From positions 1 through 46,413 of the forward strand of contig CAOKFN010000036.1 of assembly GCA_948467735.1 (NCBI GenBank): a stretch of 46,413 nt of DNA. Reading direction: 5' to 3'. Below the pieces are notes generated by a model. That model worked only from the letters and a program-made list of their open reading frames with translations. It made no database searches and was not told the origin of the DNA. A program made the translations under genes and the position numbers. Positions 8,174 through 16,067 of this stretch are shown here, piece after piece. This DNA comes from an uncultured bacterium. Its GTDB lineage: Bacteria; Bacillota; Clostridia; Lachnospirales; Lachnospiraceae. Every line of letters begins with the position of its first letter. Positions within the stretch are counted from its first letter, which is position 1.

Positions 8174-9409
8174 TTACTCTTTTGTAAGACGGAAAAAGCT
8201 AAGCACAAATCTGCTGCCCTGCCCCATTCTGCTTGTCACGGAGATCGTCCCATGATGCGCTTCCACAATGGCTTTCGCCAACGGCAGTCCCAGCCCTATT
8301 CCATGGATGTCCTGCGAAAAACGGCTGCGGTAAAACCGCTTGAAAATATGATGGATATCCTCCGGATGGATTCCTTTCCCGTTATCTTCAATCACAATAT
8401 TGGTAAGCAGCGGGGTTTGTTCCCAGCTGACAGTGATCCTTCCGCCCCTTTCCGTATGCTCCAACGCATTTTTAACCACATTCCCCACGGCTTCCGACAG
8501 CCAGAGCGCGTCGCAGCGCAAATTAATATCGCCCTCCCCCGATAATATCATTTCCTTCCATTCCTGCGCGGCAGGAACTTCAAAGCGTTCCGTGACGTCG
8601 CTTAAGAGCGCTTCCAGATTTTCCTCCTCCATTTCCATCCTGATGGAGCCTGCGTCCAGTCTGGCTAGTTTTAGCAGTGTATATACCACATCCTCCACAC
8701 GTCTTATTTCCCGTAAAGATTTCCGGGAAAATTCACGAATTGTCTCCTTATCCGTACCATCCTGCGCAATAATCTCATGGTACATTTTAAGGGCCGCCAA
8801 GGGCGTTTTTAATTGATGAGACACGTCTGAAATCATATCCTGCAAAAAATGACGCGTCTGCTTTTCATGCTCCGCATGAGCGGAGAGAATCGCCGCCAGC
8901 TCATTCACCCTGTGAAACAGATGATACCAATCCCCCGTTTCCTCGCTGTCTATCCTTTGATCCGTATCTCCCTCCAAAAAACAGCTGATAACGCGGCCCG
9001 CCTCCGCAAAGACAGCGTTCTGCTTTTTGATATACAGACAGATCACCAAGAAAACCCCGAAAAAAAAAGTGAAAAGCATACCGCCAAATATAAGGATAAT
9101 GCGTGTTTTATATTCGGCTGCGGCAGGTATCAGCGCGGAATCGGTACTTTCGTTGTAACCGGCCTCTTCCAGAACCTGTTTTCCAGCCTCCAGATCATCG
9201 GCTGTCTTGTCTTTCGTAAACGCGGATACCACGTTTGTATCCGGATGGTTTATTAAATATCCCGCCGCTTCATAATCATGTTCTACCATTGTTTTCAGGA
9301 AATCCTTTGTCATCCATGATATGAGAACGGCCGAGCTTATCACCGCAAAAAAGCAGACTGCCATTAACCTGCCCAGCATGGTCCGCGTTTCTTTTCCCAT
9401 TCTTTCCAT
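8174..9409 (-). CDS. Sensor histidine kinase
   Basis: A 411-residue membrane kinase pairing with the response regulator 6 bp upstream. Two membrane segments (near residues 12-32 and 103-127) enclose an extracytoplasmic loop of about 70 residues. A short HAMP-like linker follows, then the phosphoacceptor His in SDVSHQLKTPLAAL (near 195), the N box VVKNALEH and the G boxes DNGKGIH and GIGLGLPLA. The loop is larger than in BceS-type kinases. GAGGTAAGG precedes the ATG. It probably controls the ABC genes that follow in the same direction. Confidence 0.9.
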   Translation of the reverse strand: MERMGKETRTMLGRLMAVCFFAVISSAVLISWMTKDFLKTMVEHDYEAAGYLINHPDTNVVSAFTKDKTADDLEAGKQVLEEAGYNESTDSALIPAAAEYKTRIILIFGGMLFTFFFGVFLVICLYIKKQNAVFAEAGRVISCFLEGDTDQRIDSEETGDWYHLFHRVNELAAILSAHAEHEKQTRHFLQDMISDVSHQLKTPLAALKMYHEIIAQDGTDKETIREFSRKSLREIRRVEDVVYTLLKLARLDAGSIRMEMEEENLEALLSDVTERFEVPAAQEWKEMILSGEGDINLRCDALWLSEAVGNVVKNALEHTERGGRITVSWEQTPLLTNIVIEDNGKGIHPEDIHHIFKRFYRSRFSQDIHGIGLGLPLAKAIVEAHHGTISVTSRMGQGSRFVLSFFRLTKE

Positions 9410-9415
9410 GATGCC

Positions 9416-10099
9416 TTACCTCTCAAGCCATTTATAGCCAAGGCCTCTTTCTGTCAATAGTTTAACAGGAATATCCGGATTGTCTTCGATCTTCTTCCGC
9501 AGTCTGCGAATATAGACGGAAAGCGTATTGTCATCCACATAACTGCCGTTTCCGTCCCAAAGGCGGTCCAAGATCAGCTCCCTTGATAAAATCCGATTCG
9601 GATTCTTCAGAAACAGACAGAGCAGCTTGTATTCCACCAATGTCAAATCCAAGGCTTCTTCCCCTTTCCATGCAGTCCTCTCCGGCAGATTAATTTTAAT
9701 CCCGTTTGATTCGAGAACCGCTTCCTCTTGGCGAAACTGTTTGGAACGGCGCAGCAACGCATTGATTCTCGAGAGAACCTCTCCCAGCTTAAACGGCTTG
9801 ACAATATAGTCGTCCCCGCCCATGTCCAGCCCTTTTACGATACTGATCTCTTCATCGGCGGCGGTCAAAAAAATAATCGGAACAGCGGAAGTCCTGCGCG
9901 CTTCCCTGCAGACGTCAAATCCCGTTCCGTCCGGCAGCGTGACGTCCAGCAGCAAAAGGTCGTATTGCTTCGCATGAAAAAGCGGATACGCCTCTTTTAC
10001 GGTTCTGGCAATATCAACCACGAAACCGTTTCTTTCCAATGTATACCTCAGCCCGTCAATCAGGCTTAAGTCATCTTCCACATATAATATTTTTTTCAT
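9416..10099 (-). CDS. OmpR-family response regulator
   Basis: A 227-residue regulator with an N-terminal receiver (acidic pair EDD near residue 9, phosphorylation Asp in LLLLDVTLPDG, Lys in YIVKPF) and a C-terminal winged helix (VEYKLLCLFLKN, then SVYIRRLRKKIED). The start at 10099 follows CCGGAGGATATCAAG; a longer frame to 10192 is not needed. It leads the regulator-kinase-ATPase-permease run, 61 bp after the end of the MerR gene, and may be partly cotranscribed with it. Confidence 0.92.
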   Translation of the reverse strand: MKKILYVEDDLSLIDGLRYTLERNGFVVDIARTVKEAYPLFHAKQYDLLLLDVTLPDGTGFDVCREARRTSAVPIIFLTAADEEISIVKGLDMGGDDYIVKPFKLGEVLSRINALLRRSKQFRQEEAVLESNGIKINLPERTAWKGEEALDLTLVEYKLLCLFLKNPNRILSRELILDRLWDGNGSYVDDNTLSVYIRRLRKKIEDNPDIPVKLLTERGLGYKWLER

Positions 10100-10160
10100 C
10101 TTGATATCCTCCGGCGTACTTAAAAATTTCCCATAAGCCTGTTTCTTTGGCCCAGCCATT

Positions 10161-10988
10161 TCATAAGCCTCTCCCCTTCTTCCCGCATCCAATAGTAATC
10201 ATGGTAATATAGTCATCCCGGCCCCGCAGAGACATTTCATTCAATCCCTCCTCATAGGCATATCCGGACAGCTCCAGCTGATTCTCCTCCGCAAATTGAC
10301 GGACGGCGCCATACACCTCCTCCAGCTTCTCCCAGCCGCCGATGCAGAAGGTCCGCAGATAATCTCCCGCAGGCCGTATGGCGTCGTAAACTTCCGTGTC
10401 CTGTCTGCCATAGGCGAAAAAACAGTCATAGTTATGGCATCGGCCGTTTATGATTTCCTCCGCCGCAATTCGGCTTCCGAAATTATCATAAAGACCGAAT
10501 ATGGATTTCAGCCGTAACGAAAAATCCCCTGCGGCGGCAAAATCCGCGTCGTCATAAGCGCCCGTGATGGGGCCGCTGAGCAGAAGCCGCTGTTCAGGAA
10601 GCGTGATAAGCTTTACTTTCCCATGCTCCGCCCCCATGCTCACGGATAATTTATTTGATTTTTGTTCCAAAAAAGCTTTTGTATTCAGCAGCTCCCGAAT
10701 GGACTTATCAATCAGGGACTTCTTTTCGGCAATCAGCTCCGCAAAGGAATCGCCGGAGGGATTCTGCTGATAACGAAGGATTTCTTCAATAGACAGACCG
10801 ATTTTTCTCAGGGTTATAATCAATTCCAGCTGGACGGTCTGAAAGCAGGTGTAATAGCGGTATCCGTTCTCCTCCCTGCATTCGGGCGAAAACAAACCGA
10901 TTTCATCATAATAGTGCAGGGTGCGCTTGTTGATTCCGCTCAGCTTTGCAAACTGTCCCGTCGTATAGTAATATTTTTTATTTTTCAT
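10161..10988 (-). CDS. MerR-family regulator with a GyrI-like effector domain (BmrR-type)
   Basis: A 275-residue regulator. The N-terminal helix-turn-helix domain (FAKLSGINKRTLHYYDEIGL, then ENGYRYY) is a textbook MerR signature. A coiled coil follows near residues 85-120, then a C-terminal GyrI/BmrR-like ligand domain of about 150 residues (from RLLLSGPITG). Such proteins bind hydrophobic or cationic drugs and activate by twisting a promoter with a long spacer. AGAGGAGAT precedes the ATG. The divergent promoter at 11000-11030 has exactly that form and faces a GNAT gene and a two-subunit ABC exporter, which fits multidrug resistance control. Confidence 0.9.
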   Translation of the reverse strand: MKNKKYYYTTGQFAKLSGINKRTLHYYDEIGLFSPECREENGYRYYTCFQTVQLELIITLRKIGLSIEEILRYQQNPSGDSFAELIAEKKSLIDKSIRELLNTKAFLEQKSNKLSVSMGAEHGKVKLITLPEQRLLLSGPITGAYDDADFAAAGDFSLRLKSIFGLYDNFGSRIAAEEIINGRCHNYDCFFAYGRQDTEVYDAIRPAGDYLRTFCIGGWEKLEEVYGAVRQFAEENQLELSGYAYEEGLNEMSLRGRDDYITMITIGCGKKGRGL

Positions 10989-10999
10989 CCCATCTCCTC

Positions 11000-11030
11000 T
11001 TGACTTTACAGTTACTGTATCGTTTATAAT
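11000..11030 (+). promoter_or_regulatory. MerR-type promoter/operator with 19-bp spacer
   Basis: TTGACT (11000-11005) and TATAAT (11025-11030) are separated by 19 bp, two more than optimal. The spacer carries the dyad TACAG-TTA-CTGTA (11007-11019). This is the expected architecture for activation by the adjacent MerR protein of the rightward GNAT-ABC exporter genes. Confidence 0.85.
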
Positions 11031-11069
11031 GCCACAAGAAGGAGAAAATTGCAAGCGGAAAGGAGAAAA

Positions 11070-11636
11070 ATGTGTGCTAAAGTACACAGAGAGCTGATGA
11101 TGAAAATTGTAAACGCAGAACAGGAGCAATGGAAAGAAATCAAAGAGATTTATCTCGAAGCCTTTCCAAAATCGGAACGAAAGCCCTTTTTTGTCCTCAA
11201 ACATTCCGTAAAAAAGGGAAAGGCGCAGTTATTGACCGCTGTGGAAGACGGAGCTTTACAGGGCTTTGTCATGGTGATTCCATACGGCGGCATGGTGATG
11301 GTGGATTATCTGGCGGTTTCCGGTCAAATCCGAAGCCGCGGAACCGGCAGTAAAATCATTCGAGAGGTATGCCGACGGTTTTCCGGTCAAAAAATCATTC
11401 TACTGATCGAGCGGATTGACGATACCGCCGGGAACAGAGAGCAGCGGATTGCACGGAGAAGCTTCTATTTCAAAAACGGTTTTACCTCCTCGAACATTTA
11501 TATCACCGGACACAGCGGTAAAATGGAGGTTCTGAATTACGGGGGCACGGTATCTTTGCAGGAATATATGATGTTGCAGCGGTACGCTTTAGGGAATTTA
11601 ATGTTTTGGTTTTCTAAAATGAAACCGGCCGGTTGA
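11070..11636 (+). CDS. GNAT-family N-acetyltransferase
   Basis: A 188-residue cytosolic acetyltransferase. The acetyl-CoA loop is visible as YLAVSGQIRSRGTGSKII (Arg-x-x-Gly-x-Gly type), preceded by strands GFVMVIPYGG and MVMVDYL. The ATG at 11070 has GGAAAGGAG at ideal distance; a pair of ATG codons at 11097/11100 is a weaker alternative. It is the first gene after the MerR-type promoter and sits 14 bp ahead of the exporter genes, so it is probably coregulated with drug efflux. The substrate is unknown. Confidence 0.82.
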   Translation: MCAKVHRELMMKIVNAEQEQWKEIKEIYLEAFPKSERKPFFVLKHSVKKGKAQLLTAVEDGALQGFVMVIPYGGMVMVDYLAVSGQIRSRGTGSKIIREVCRRFSGQKIILLIERIDDTAGNREQRIARRSFYFKNGFTSSNIYITGHSGKMEVLNYGGTVSLQEYMMLQRYALGNLMFWFSKMKPAG

Positions 11637-11650
11637 GAAAGGAGTATGTT

Positions 11651-13375
11651 ATGAGAACAATTTTTTCTAAAGTAAAAATAAACGGACGACAAATTCTTCT
11701 GCTGTCCGCTCTGGTTTTATTCGCGGCGATTGCGGAAATGATGCTTCCCTCCCTGCTGGCCCAGATGATCAACAGCGGCGTGACGGAGGCTTCCTCCGGC
11801 ATGATTTTCACGCTTGCCGCCGTTATGGCGGGCGTTACGGCGTCTGCCTGCATCGTCAATTTCCTGTCCGTGAAAATTGCCTCCCGTATCTCCACGGACT
11901 TTGCGGCCAGACTTCGGGGGCAGGTTTTTGAAAAGGTACAGAGCTTTTCCGCCGCCGAGCTTGACCGTTTCGGCGCCGCAAGTCTGGTCACGCGGAGCAC
12001 CTCGGATATCACAAATGTCCAGTCCTTCCTCACGATGCTTCTGCGGATCGGCATTCTTGCCCCCATGATGGCGGTCGCGGGACTGGTTTTCTCCGCAGCG
12101 GCCGGCGGGCAGGTCAGCTCCGTCCTCAACGCTGCGATTCCGGTGCTGCTGCTTGGGTGCGGAATTGTAATCCTTTCCGCTTCCCGCTATTCCGTCAAGC
12201 TCCGGCAGAAGCTTGACAGGATCAACCAGCTGTTTCTGGAGTCTCTGGAGGGCGTGCGGGTCATCCGTGCTTTCAATAAGCAGAAAGCCGAAAGCGCCCG
12301 ATTCGACGAGGCCAATTCCGATTATGCCGCGGCAGCAATGACATCCGGCCGCATCACCAGTCTCTTGATGCCCATTATCAATGTGATCTTCGGCGTCACC
12401 ACGGCGGCGGTCTTGGGTCTTGGGGCCCATTACGTGGAAACCGGCGCCATGGAAGTGGGTTCCTTGGTGGCAAACAGTCAGTATATCAGCATGGTTTTGA
12501 TGTCCGTCATGATGGCCGCCCTTGTCATTATGATGTTTCCCACGGCGTATGCCTGTTCCAAACGAATTGCGGAGGTATTGGAAACCGAACCAAGTATCCG
12601 GGACGGACGGTTTTCCATTCAGGACCGGCCCCTGCGTTCCACGGTGGAATTCCGCCATGTGACCTTTGCATATCCCGGCGCGCAGGAACCGATTTTAAAG
12701 GATATCAGCTTTGAGACCCATCCCGGCGAAATCACCGCGATTATCGGCGGAACGGGCCGAGGGAAGTCCAGCATTTTAAAACTGATTCCGCGCTTATATG
12801 ATCCTCTGTTCGGAGAGATTTTCATCGACGGCGTCAACGCCAGAGAATATGCGGTGGATGAGCTTCGCTCCCTCATCGGATACGTTCCCCAGAAAAATAT
12901 TCTATTTTCCGGGGATATCGCCTCCAACCTAAATTTCGGGAAAGAAGACGGAACCCTGCAGGATTGGCAGGAGGCGGCCCGGACTGCCTGCGCCGAGGAA
13001 TTTATCTTAAAAAAAGATAACGGGTATCATGACGCCGTCGCACAGGGCGGGACAAATCTTTCCGGCGGACAGCGCCAGCGTATGGCGATCGCAAGGGCAA
13101 TTATGAAAAAACCGGAAATCTATATTTTTGACGACAGCTTTTCGGCTTTGGATATGAAAACCGACCAGACCCTGCGCAGAAATTTAAAAGAGGCCGTCGG
13201 GGATGCCGCCGTCATCATGGCCGCCCAGCGTATCAGCACCATTTTGGACGCGGACCGCATTTTGGTGATAGATGACGGCATGATTGTCGGCATGGGAACC
13301 CATAAGGAGCTCTTGGATACCTGCCCTCTCTATCGTGAAATAGCAGAGATACAGCTGGGAAAGGAGGCTGTCTAA
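11651..13375 (+). CDS. ABC exporter half-transporter, degenerate-site subunit
   Basis: A 574-residue fusion of a six-helix membrane domain (about 1-310) and a nucleotide-binding domain. Walker A is GGTGRGKSS, the signature LSGGQRQRMAIARA and Walker B IYIFDDSFSALD. The catalytic Glu after Walker B is Asp here, as in the degenerate-site partner of heterodimeric exporters such as TM287. AAAGGAG precedes the ATG. The second subunit begins one base after this stop codon and has complementary features, so the two very likely form an asymmetric multidrug exporter. Confidence 0.92.
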   Translation: MRTIFSKVKINGRQILLLSALVLFAAIAEMMLPSLLAQMINSGVTEASSGMIFTLAAVMAGVTASACIVNFLSVKIASRISTDFAARLRGQVFEKVQSFSAAELDRFGAASLVTRSTSDITNVQSFLTMLLRIGILAPMMAVAGLVFSAAAGGQVSSVLNAAIPVLLLGCGIVILSASRYSVKLRQKLDRINQLFLESLEGVRVIRAFNKQKAESARFDEANSDYAAAAMTSGRITSLLMPIINVIFGVTTAAVLGLGAHYVETGAMEVGSLVANSQYISMVLMSVMMAALVIMMFPTAYACSKRIAEVLETEPSIRDGRFSIQDRPLRSTVEFRHVTFAYPGAQEPILKDISFETHPGEITAIIGGTGRGKSSILKLIPRLYDPLFGEIFIDGVNAREYAVDELRSLIGYVPQKNILFSGDIASNLNFGKEDGTLQDWQEAARTACAEEFILKKDNGYHDAVAQGGTNLSGGQRQRMAIARAIMKKPEIYIFDDSFSALDMKTDQTLRRNLKEAVGDAAVIMAAQRISTILDADRILVIDDGMIVGMGTHKELLDTCPLYREIAEIQLGKEAV

Positions 13376-13376
13376 C

Positions 13377-15116
13377 ATGAAAAAGCATACGTTCAAACGG
13401 CTTTTCGGATATCTGAAGATTCATCGGCTCCGCCTGTTTTTTGTCCTGCTGTTCGCTTCCGTCAGCACTGTCTTTACGGTTATGGCGCCGTTTGTCATCG
13501 GCAGAGTCACAACGACCCTGTTTGACAGCATCAAGGACGGGGTGTTTTACTGGGAAACGATTCTCTGGCTGCTTGCGGCGCTGGTGTGCCTGTACCTGAT
13601 ATCCCAATTCTTTTTGTTTTTACAGGGATTTCATATGGCAAAGATTACTTCCAATGTAATGGGTGAAATCCGAAGGGATATCGACGGCAAAATGCACAGA
13701 TTAAAGCTGGATTACTATGATACCCATACCCATGGAGATATTCTCAGTGTAATCACCAATGATGTGGATACCATCAATAATACTGTCAGCCAGAATCTTA
13801 CCTCCATTGTCACGCAGGTAATTACGGCGGCGGGGATTCTCCTCATGATGCTGGCAATCAGCCCGAAGCTGACATTGATTCCCATAATCATGGTGCCGCT
13901 GTCTTTGCTGAGCGCGGCGGGGGTAATGAAATCCGGCGGCAGGCATTACGGAAAGCAGCAGGAGCTGCTGGGGCAGTTAAACGGATATATCGAGGAAATG
14001 TATAACGGCCAGCAGGTAGTGCAGGCCTTCAGCTATCAGAATCGGGCGAGAAGGCAGTTTCACGCCTTAAACGAGGAATTGAAAAACAGCTCCTATCAGG
14101 CGGAAACCACCACGGGAGCGGTCAGTCCGATTACCACCTTTGTAAACGACATGGGATATGTCATCTGCGCCGCAGCCGGCTGTCTGCGCGCCATCGGCGG
14201 CTTCATCACGGTGGGAAATGTGCAGGCCATGCTGGAATATACCCGCCGGTTTGCCGAACCGTTTTCGTCTCTTGCAGGGATGGCAGGCAGCTTTGGCGCG
14301 GCAAAGGCCGCGGGAGACCGGATTTTCGCCCTGCTGGACGCCGAGGAGGAATTACCCGAAGCTGAACACGGTATCATTCCCAAAGACCGCTCGGGCAGCG
14401 TGACCTTCCAAGACGTTCATTTCGGCTATACGCCTGACCGGATGCTGATGAACGGCGTCAACCTCACCATAAAACCCGGCCAGAAGGCCGCCATTGTAGG
14501 CCCCACCGGAGCGGGCAAAACCACGCTGATCAACCTGCTCCTGCGCTTCTATGAGCTAAGCGGCGGCGCTATCTCGGTGGACGGCGTGAATATATGCGAT
14601 ATGCCGAGAGAAGAACTGCGAAATCGTTTCGGTATGGTCCTGCAGGATACATGGCTTTTCGAGGGAACGATTGCCGATAATTTAGGATATGCGGAAGAAC
14701 ATATGGACAGAGATAAAATCATCGCCGCGGCAAAATCTGCCTGCGCCCACGATTTTATTAAAACGCTCCCCGGCGGATATGATATGAAGCTGTCAAAGGG
14801 AGCGGAAAACATTTCACAGGGAGAACGGCAGCTTCTCACCATTGCCCGGGCAATCGCTTCCGATCCCGAAATCATGATTCTGGATGAAGCCACCAGCAAT
14901 GTGGACACCCACACGGAGGTTTTGATCCAACGGGCTATGGCCCGGCTGATGAAAGGCCGCACCAGCTTCGTCATTGCTCACCGGCTTTCTACCATCCGCG
15001 ACGCCGATATCATTTTATATATGGAGGACGGGGATATTAAGGAAGCGGGAAATCATGAGGAGCTGATGAGGAAGAACGGGAAATACGCGGCTCTTTATAA
15101 CAGCCAGTTCGCATAA
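13377..15116 (+). CDS. ABC exporter half-transporter, consensus-Walker B subunit
   Basis: A 579-residue ABC exporter subunit: membrane domain about 1-320, then a nucleotide-binding domain with Walker A GPTGAGKTT, signature ISQGERQLLTIARA and Walker B IMILDEATSNVD. It keeps the catalytic Glu but has SQGE instead of SGGQ. Paired with the upstream subunit, one composite site is canonical (this Walker B with the partner LSGGQ) and the other degenerate (partner Asp with this SQGE). AAGGAGG lies at the end of the upstream gene. It is the last gene of the MerR-controlled unit. Confidence 0.92.
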   Translation: MKKHTFKRLFGYLKIHRLRLFFVLLFASVSTVFTVMAPFVIGRVTTTLFDSIKDGVFYWETILWLLAALVCLYLISQFFLFLQGFHMAKITSNVMGEIRRDIDGKMHRLKLDYYDTHTHGDILSVITNDVDTINNTVSQNLTSIVTQVITAAGILLMMLAISPKLTLIPIIMVPLSLLSAAGVMKSGGRHYGKQQELLGQLNGYIEEMYNGQQVVQAFSYQNRARRQFHALNEELKNSSYQAETTTGAVSPITTFVNDMGYVICAAAGCLRAIGGFITVGNVQAMLEYTRRFAEPFSSLAGMAGSFGAAKAAGDRIFALLDAEEELPEAEHGIIPKDRSGSVTFQDVHFGYTPDRMLMNGVNLTIKPGQKAAIVGPTGAGKTTLINLLLRFYELSGGAISVDGVNICDMPREELRNRFGMVLQDTWLFEGTIADNLGYAEEHMDRDKIIAAAKSACAHDFIKTLPGGYDMKLSKGAENISQGERQLLTIARAIASDPEIMILDEATSNVDTHTEVLIQRAMARLMKGRTSFVIAHRLSTIRDADIILYMEDGDIKEAGNHEELMRKNGKYAALYNSQFA

Positions 15117-15147
15117 GGGGAAACCTCTCCCAAGTATGCACTTTTTT

Positions 15148-15181
15148 GGCGACAGTTCAGCGCCCAGTCTGAACTGTCGCC
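15148..15181. terminator. Perfect 13-bp hairpin between convergent genes
   Basis: GGCGACAGTTCAG (15148-15160) and CTGAACTGTCGCC (15169-15181) are exact reverse complements with an 8-base loop. It lies between the exporter stop (15116) and the minus-strand gene ending at 15224. There is no downstream T-run on either strand (six T precede it), so intrinsic termination is likely but not certain. Confidence 0.55.
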
Positions 15182-15223
15182 TTAATCCAAGGCCAATCCG
15201 GTGTGTGGCAAAAACGCCTAGGC

Positions 15224-15457
15224 TTAATTTTCCTTATCCTCCAAAATTTCACCTAATATTTGATATAATTTCAAGGCCTCCTCTTTATTCAATGTGACGC
15301 CTTTGCCCATCTTCTCATGTTCAGGCGCCCAATCCCTGATATCGTATTTGGGCGCGCCTCCATTCCACGAAATGAAATTCACTTCTTTCGTCCATCCTTT
15401 AGCGCTTTCCGAGAGCACTCCCAGTTCCTTTAAAATATCATATTTAATTTCTGCCAT
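15224..15457 (-). CDS. YdbC-like protein (PC4/p15 ssDNA-binding fold)
   Basis: A small protein of 77 residues. Motifs SESAKGWTKE, SWNGGAPKYDIRDWAPEHE and KMGKGVTL match the YdbC family of Firmicutes, bacterial relatives of the PC4 transcriptional coactivator that bind single-stranded DNA as dimers. The ATG at 15457 follows GAGGAGAG; an upstream in-frame ATG would add seven residues. It is the last gene of the leftward unit that includes the LRR protein and the immunity-like gene. The family is certain to me from the motif pattern; the cellular role is not established. Confidence 0.85.
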   Translation of the reverse strand: MAEIKYDILKELGVLSESAKGWTKEVNFISWNGGAPKYDIRDWAPEHEKMGKGVTLNKEEALKLYQILGEILEDKEN

Positions 15458-15468
15458 GCCAATCTCTC

Positions 15469-15598
15469 CTCGTATCATTACTCTATTTCAATCCTTCGTA
15501 TTGCTTCTCTATTCCATTCCTTCGTATCTCTTCTCTGTTCTATTCCTTCAGCTCGTTTCCCTGTTTCACTCCTCCGTCTCATCCCTCTGTCACATTGA
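15469..15598. repeat. 26-bp degenerate tandem repeat, about five units
   Basis: Units begin at about 15469, 15495, 15521, 15547 and 15573, each with CGTAT-like and CTATTCCATTCC-like blocks. Units at 15495 and 15521 are most alike. The strand is pyrimidine-rich (purine-rich in the sense of the flanking genes). The array covers the gap between the immunity-like gene and the YdbC gene, touching the 3' end of the former and lying 12 bp from the start codon of the latter. Confidence 0.65.
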
Positions 15599-16022
15599 AA
15601 CCAATGGCAAGGAACCTGCGCATTAGCTTTTCATCGCCGCAGGCGGCTCTCAGCGTTTTCGCAAACATCATGATATCATCTATATATTGAGAAAACACAC
15701 AAAAAATATCTTCATCCGAGTCAAAATGGAACATATCCCTGCCGCTGTTTTGCTCCTCCCACTCCTTTATCATCCCCTTTGAGAGAGCTTCCCAATCCTT
15801 ACTGCTGCCTTCAAGCCCCAATTTACGGAATATATTGGCCTGAAAACCATCCTTAATTCTCAACAAAAGCGACAGAGCAAAGGGATGGTGCTGCACAAGA
15901 AAAAACGGCGCGATCTCTTCCGGTTTTACCCAGATTTGAAACGGCGGACGGGGATTGGGAATCCAAGGAAGCAGCTCCCATTCATCATCTTTTAGCAGGC
16001 CGTATTGTTCAATATCTTTCAT
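15579..16022 (-). CDS. Probable Imm51-family immunity protein
   Basis: A 147-residue soluble protein with no signal or membrane segment. The block from KLGLEGSSKDWEALSK through FHFDSDEDIFCVFS to FAKTLRAACGDE resembles, from memory, Imm51 immunity proteins, which carry GNGYDWESLA and FDPEAGMFCAYS-like motifs. Immunity proteins neutralise a partner toxin of a contact-dependent or secreted polymorphic system. No toxin gene is adjacent; the neighbour upstream is the giant LRR protein, 45 bp away. GGAAGGAGG precedes the ATG. It could instead be an unrelated DUF. Confidence 0.55.
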   Translation of the reverse strand: MKDIEQYGLLKDDEWELLPWIPNPRPPFQIWVKPEEIAPFFLVQHHPFALSLLLRIKDGFQANIFRKLGLEGSSKDWEALSKGMIKEWEEQNSGRDMFHFDSDEDIFCVFSQYIDDIMMFAKTLRAACGDEKLMRRFLAIGFNVTEG

Positions 16023-16067
16023 TTATCAATTCCTCCCTTCCCTGCTCTATTTAACGTGGTTATCGCA

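Noticed and set aside
5105..10099. A bacitracin-sensing BceRS-AB module
   Set aside because: The kinase has an extracytoplasmic loop of about 70 residues, unlike BceS-type kinases, and the permease architecture could not be confirmed as BceB-like by eye.
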